This document shows positions 62,227-64,000 of a DNA stretch of 64,000 nt, one piece after another. The notes under the pieces are model-generated. The model was not told the DNA's origin, did not search any database, and worked only from the letters and a program-made list of their open reading frames with translations. The DNA lies in assembly GCA_002730035.1 (NCBI GenBank), contig PBYU01000011.1, forward strand, positions 5,621 through 69,620, given 5' to 3'. The stretch comes from Gammaproteobacteria bacterium. Its GTDB lineage: Bacteria; Pseudomonadota; Gammaproteobacteria; Pseudomonadales; Pseudohongiellaceae. Made by a program: the position numbers and the translations under genes. Numbering within the stretch: position 1 is the stretch's first letter; each line of letters begins with the position of its first letter.

Positions 62227-63303
62227 TTGGCTGAAAATGCATTAATCGACAAGACAAGTGCCATCAGAGAAGGCGAAGAGCTGGATCTGGATGCGCTTAA
62301 GCAACATCTGGAACCCGTGCTGGGCAACAGGGTAGGCGATATTGAAGTCCGGCAGTTTCCGGGAGGTCACTCCAACCTGACCTACCTGTTGAGCAGTGGC
62401 GATGAGGACTGGGTACTCAGGCGGCCGCCATTTGGTAGTAAGGTCAAGAGTGCCCATGATATGTCTCGTGAGTACAGAATTCTGTCGGCACTTAAGACGG
62501 TGTATCCCTATGGCCCGGTACCGATTCATTTCTGTGATGATCCGAGTGTAATCGGCTGTGATTTCTACCTTATGAGTTACATAAAGGGTGTGGTTATACG
62601 GCGCGATTACCCGAAAGGTTTGCTGCCTGCAACCCAGATTCGACAACAGCTGTTTAATTTCTTCGATGTACTCGGTGAGTTGCACTCGGTCGATCTGCAG
62701 CAGGCAGGATTGGATACCTTCGGTAGACCGCAGGGCTATGTGAAGCGCCAGGTGGAAGGCTGGAGCCGACGCTGGGCTGATGCCGTTACTCCCGACACAG
62801 TGAATTGTGATAACACTATTAAGTGGCTGACTGACAACATGCCTGCCGAGAGCGGCAATGCCCGTGTTATCCATAACGATTATAAGATGGACAACGTAAT
62901 ATTCGATGCAGATGATCCACTTAAAGTCATCGGCGTACTGGATTGGGAAATGTCGACGGTAGGAGATCCTTTAATGGATCTTGGTTGCACACTCGGCTAC
63001 TGGGTGCAAATCGATGACCCGGATTTTTTCCGAGAATCTCGTACCATGCCATCTGATATCGAGGGAGCGCCGACGCGCGCCGAGATTATCGAGCGCTTCC
63101 AGCAACAGACCGGCCTGTCAGTGGAGAATTTTCCCTTCTATTTCTGCTTCGGCCTGTTTCGGCTGTGCGTAATCGGACAGCAAATCTACTACCGGTATTA
63201 TCATGGCCTGACCCGTGACGAGCGCTTCTCCGGTTTTCTCAAGAAGGCACATGTTCTGCAGCGAATGTGCGAAATGATAATAAGTGGTGAAATACAGAAT
63301 TGA
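62227..63303 (+). CDS. APH-type phosphotransferase (ACAD10/11 kinase-like)
   Basis: A 358-residue kinase. The start is TTG at 62227 with AGGA 7 bases upstream; a nearer ATG at 62222 is out of frame. Motifs are GGHSNLTYLL (nucleotide loop), VLRRPPFG (phosphate Lys/Arg region), the catalytic VIHNDYKMDNVIFD (HxD at about 216-218) and the metal-binding LDWEMSTVGDPLMDLG. This is the branch found fused to acyl-CoA dehydrogenase in ACAD10/ACAD11 and as LvaA in levulinate catabolism, where 4-hydroxyacyl-CoA is phosphorylated. The neighbouring ACADs support that role. Confidence 0.9.
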   Translation: MAENALIDKTSAIREGEELDLDALKQHLEPVLGNRVGDIEVRQFPGGHSNLTYLLSSGDEDWVLRRPPFGSKVKSAHDMSREYRILSALKTVYPYGPVPIHFCDDPSVIGCDFYLMSYIKGVVIRRDYPKGLLPATQIRQQLFNFFDVLGELHSVDLQQAGLDTFGRPQGYVKRQVEGWSRRWADAVTPDTVNCDNTIKWLTDNMPAESGNARVIHNDYKMDNVIFDADDPLKVIGVLDWEMSTVGDPLMDLGCTLGYWVQIDDPDFFRESRTMPSDIEGAPTRAEIIERFQQQTGLSVENFPFYFCFGLFRLCVIGQQIYYRYYHGLTRDERFSGFLKKAHVLQRMCEMIISGEIQN

Positions 63304-63326
63304 TCAGCCTATGCAAGGAGCCGACT

Positions 63327-64000
63327 ATGTCGTTACAAATTAGCGAGTTATTTTCAATTGCGGGTAAGACTGCCATCGTAACCGGCGGTTCCCGCGGTAT
63401 TGGCAAGATGATTGCCGAGGGCTATGTTGAAAACGGTGTAAAGACTTATATCACCGCGCGCAAAGCAGAGGCCTGTCAGCAAACGGCAGAAGAGCTATCT
63501 GAAAAGGGAGAGTGTATTGCCTTGCCTGCCGACCTCTCAAGCAAGGCGGGTCGTGATGAATTTATCAAGCAGATCAAATCCCGAGAAGACAGGCTCGACA
63601 TCCTGGTAAACAATGCCGGCGCCGCCTGGGGAGCCCCGTTCGAAGAATATCCCGATGAGGGTTACGACAAGGTCATGAACATCAACGTCAAGGCAATTTT
63701 CATGTTAACCCGTGACCTGATGCCACTGCTCACCAAGCAGGCGAGTCAGGAAAATCCCAGTCGGGTAATCAACATAGGTTCAATCGACGGATTGCGGGTT
63801 TCAGCCACCGATAACTTCGCCTATGGGGCCAGCAAGGCCGCGGTGCATTTTCTGACCAAGAATCTGGCGGTTCGCTTGGCATCGAAAGGACTGACGGTTA
63901 ATGCCATTGCTCCCGGGCCCTTCGAGAGTCAGATGATGGATTATATGCTGACCAATTTTCGGGATCAGATCGAGGCCAGAAATCCCATGGGGCGTATAGG
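63327..64000 (+). CDS. RhlG-like short-chain dehydrogenase, C-terminus beyond window
   Basis: Runs off the right edge with 224 complete codons. AAGGAG lies 6 bases before the ATG at 63327. The protein starts MSLQISELFSIAGKTAIVTG; the NAD(P) loop is TGGSRGIG (19-26), NNAG follows in LDILVNNAGAAWGAPFE, then the catalytic Ser in NIGSIDG and YGASK. The pattern (GEC..LPADLSS, ENPSRVINIGSIDG, IAPGPF) is like RhlG and related 3-oxoacyl/hydroxyacyl reductases. It could interconvert keto- and hydroxyacyl-CoA in the operon pathway, like LvaD. Confidence 0.92.
   Translation, partial: MSLQISELFSIAGKTAIVTGGSRGIGKMIAEGYVENGVKTYITARKAEACQQTAEELSEKGECIALPADLSSKAGRDEFIKQIKSREDRLDILVNNAGAAWGAPFEEYPDEGYDKVMNINVKAIFMLTRDLMPLLTKQASQENPSRVINIGSIDGLRVSATDNFAYGASKAAVHFLTKNLAVRLASKGLTVNAIAPGPFESQMMDYMLTNFRDQIEARNPMGRI

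Overview
The window is a stretch of a gammaproteobacterial chromosome. Its housekeeping gene order matches the Pseudomonas-type arrangement: pth-rplY-prs-tRNA-ispE-lolB-TPR lipoprotein diverging from hemA-prfA-prmC-moeB, and gatCAB diverging from mreBCD-maf-rng-yhdP. Moderate G+C and many exported enzymes (sulfatase, PQQ/cytochrome c protein, TonB receptor, sodium symporter, CocE-type hydrolase) suggest a free-living, probably marine aerobic heterotroph. I cannot assign a genus. No transposase, integrase, CRISPR array, rRNA or phage gene was seen.

Layout. 0-5.4 kb (minus): ribosomal protein L25, PRPP synthetase, tRNA-Gln(TTG), the IspE kinase, and LolB with a TPR lipoprotein. 5.5-11 kb (plus): haem entry enzyme HemA, release factor RF1 and its methylase PrmC, a MoeB/ThiF-type adenylyltransferase and an RhlB-type helicase. 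11-12.5 kb: an exported sulfatase whose stop codon overlaps that of a small convergent gene. 12.5-16.1 kb (minus): gatCAB amidotransferase plus the small gene. 16.4-25.2 kb (plus): cell-shape operon, Maf, RNase G and YhdP; mreC appears to lack any ATG/GTG/TTG start that would keep its membrane anchor. 25.2-32 kb: exported or amide-directed hydrolases (PD40 propeller, CocE/S15 hydrolase, cyclase, amidohydrolase) separate yhdP from the nitrilase gene that usually follows it; tldD is absent. 32-33.5 kb: AT-richer segment with a TetR regulator and an orphan ExbD, bounded by terminators.

33.5-36.6 kb: a class II aldolase fused to a short-chain dehydrogenase, followed without a gap by mtnA. This pair fits a salvage shunt for methylthioribose/deoxyribose phosphate. 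36.6-40 kb: HIT protein, glutaminyl cyclase, YjbQ, zinc aminopeptidase lipoprotein and TPR protein. 40-46 kb (minus): a selenide water dikinase fused to a flavoprotein oxidoreductase, a TonB receptor and an MFS transporter. 46-48.3 kb: patatin-like lipase, GNAT, small lipoprotein and thioesterase. 48.3-56.2 kb: amidohydrolase, sodium:solute symporter, ThDP enzyme, an unknown secreted protein and a quinoprotein with a haem c domain, possibly one catabolic neighbourhood. 56.2-58.8 kb: an intergenic region with an orphan terminator (candidate small RNA), a DUF4105 membrane protein and Pal. 59.1-64 kb: an operon of two acyl-CoA dehydrogenases, a histidine phosphatase, an APH-type kinase and an RhlG-like SDR that runs off the edge; it resembles pathways that phosphorylate hydroxyacyl-CoA before dehydrogenation.

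The most interesting points are the apparent non-canonical mreC start, the aldolase/SDR-mtnA unit, the ACAD/kinase/phosphatase operon, the SelD fusion, and orphan RNA or DNA structures at 48.2, 56.5 and 58.9 kb.
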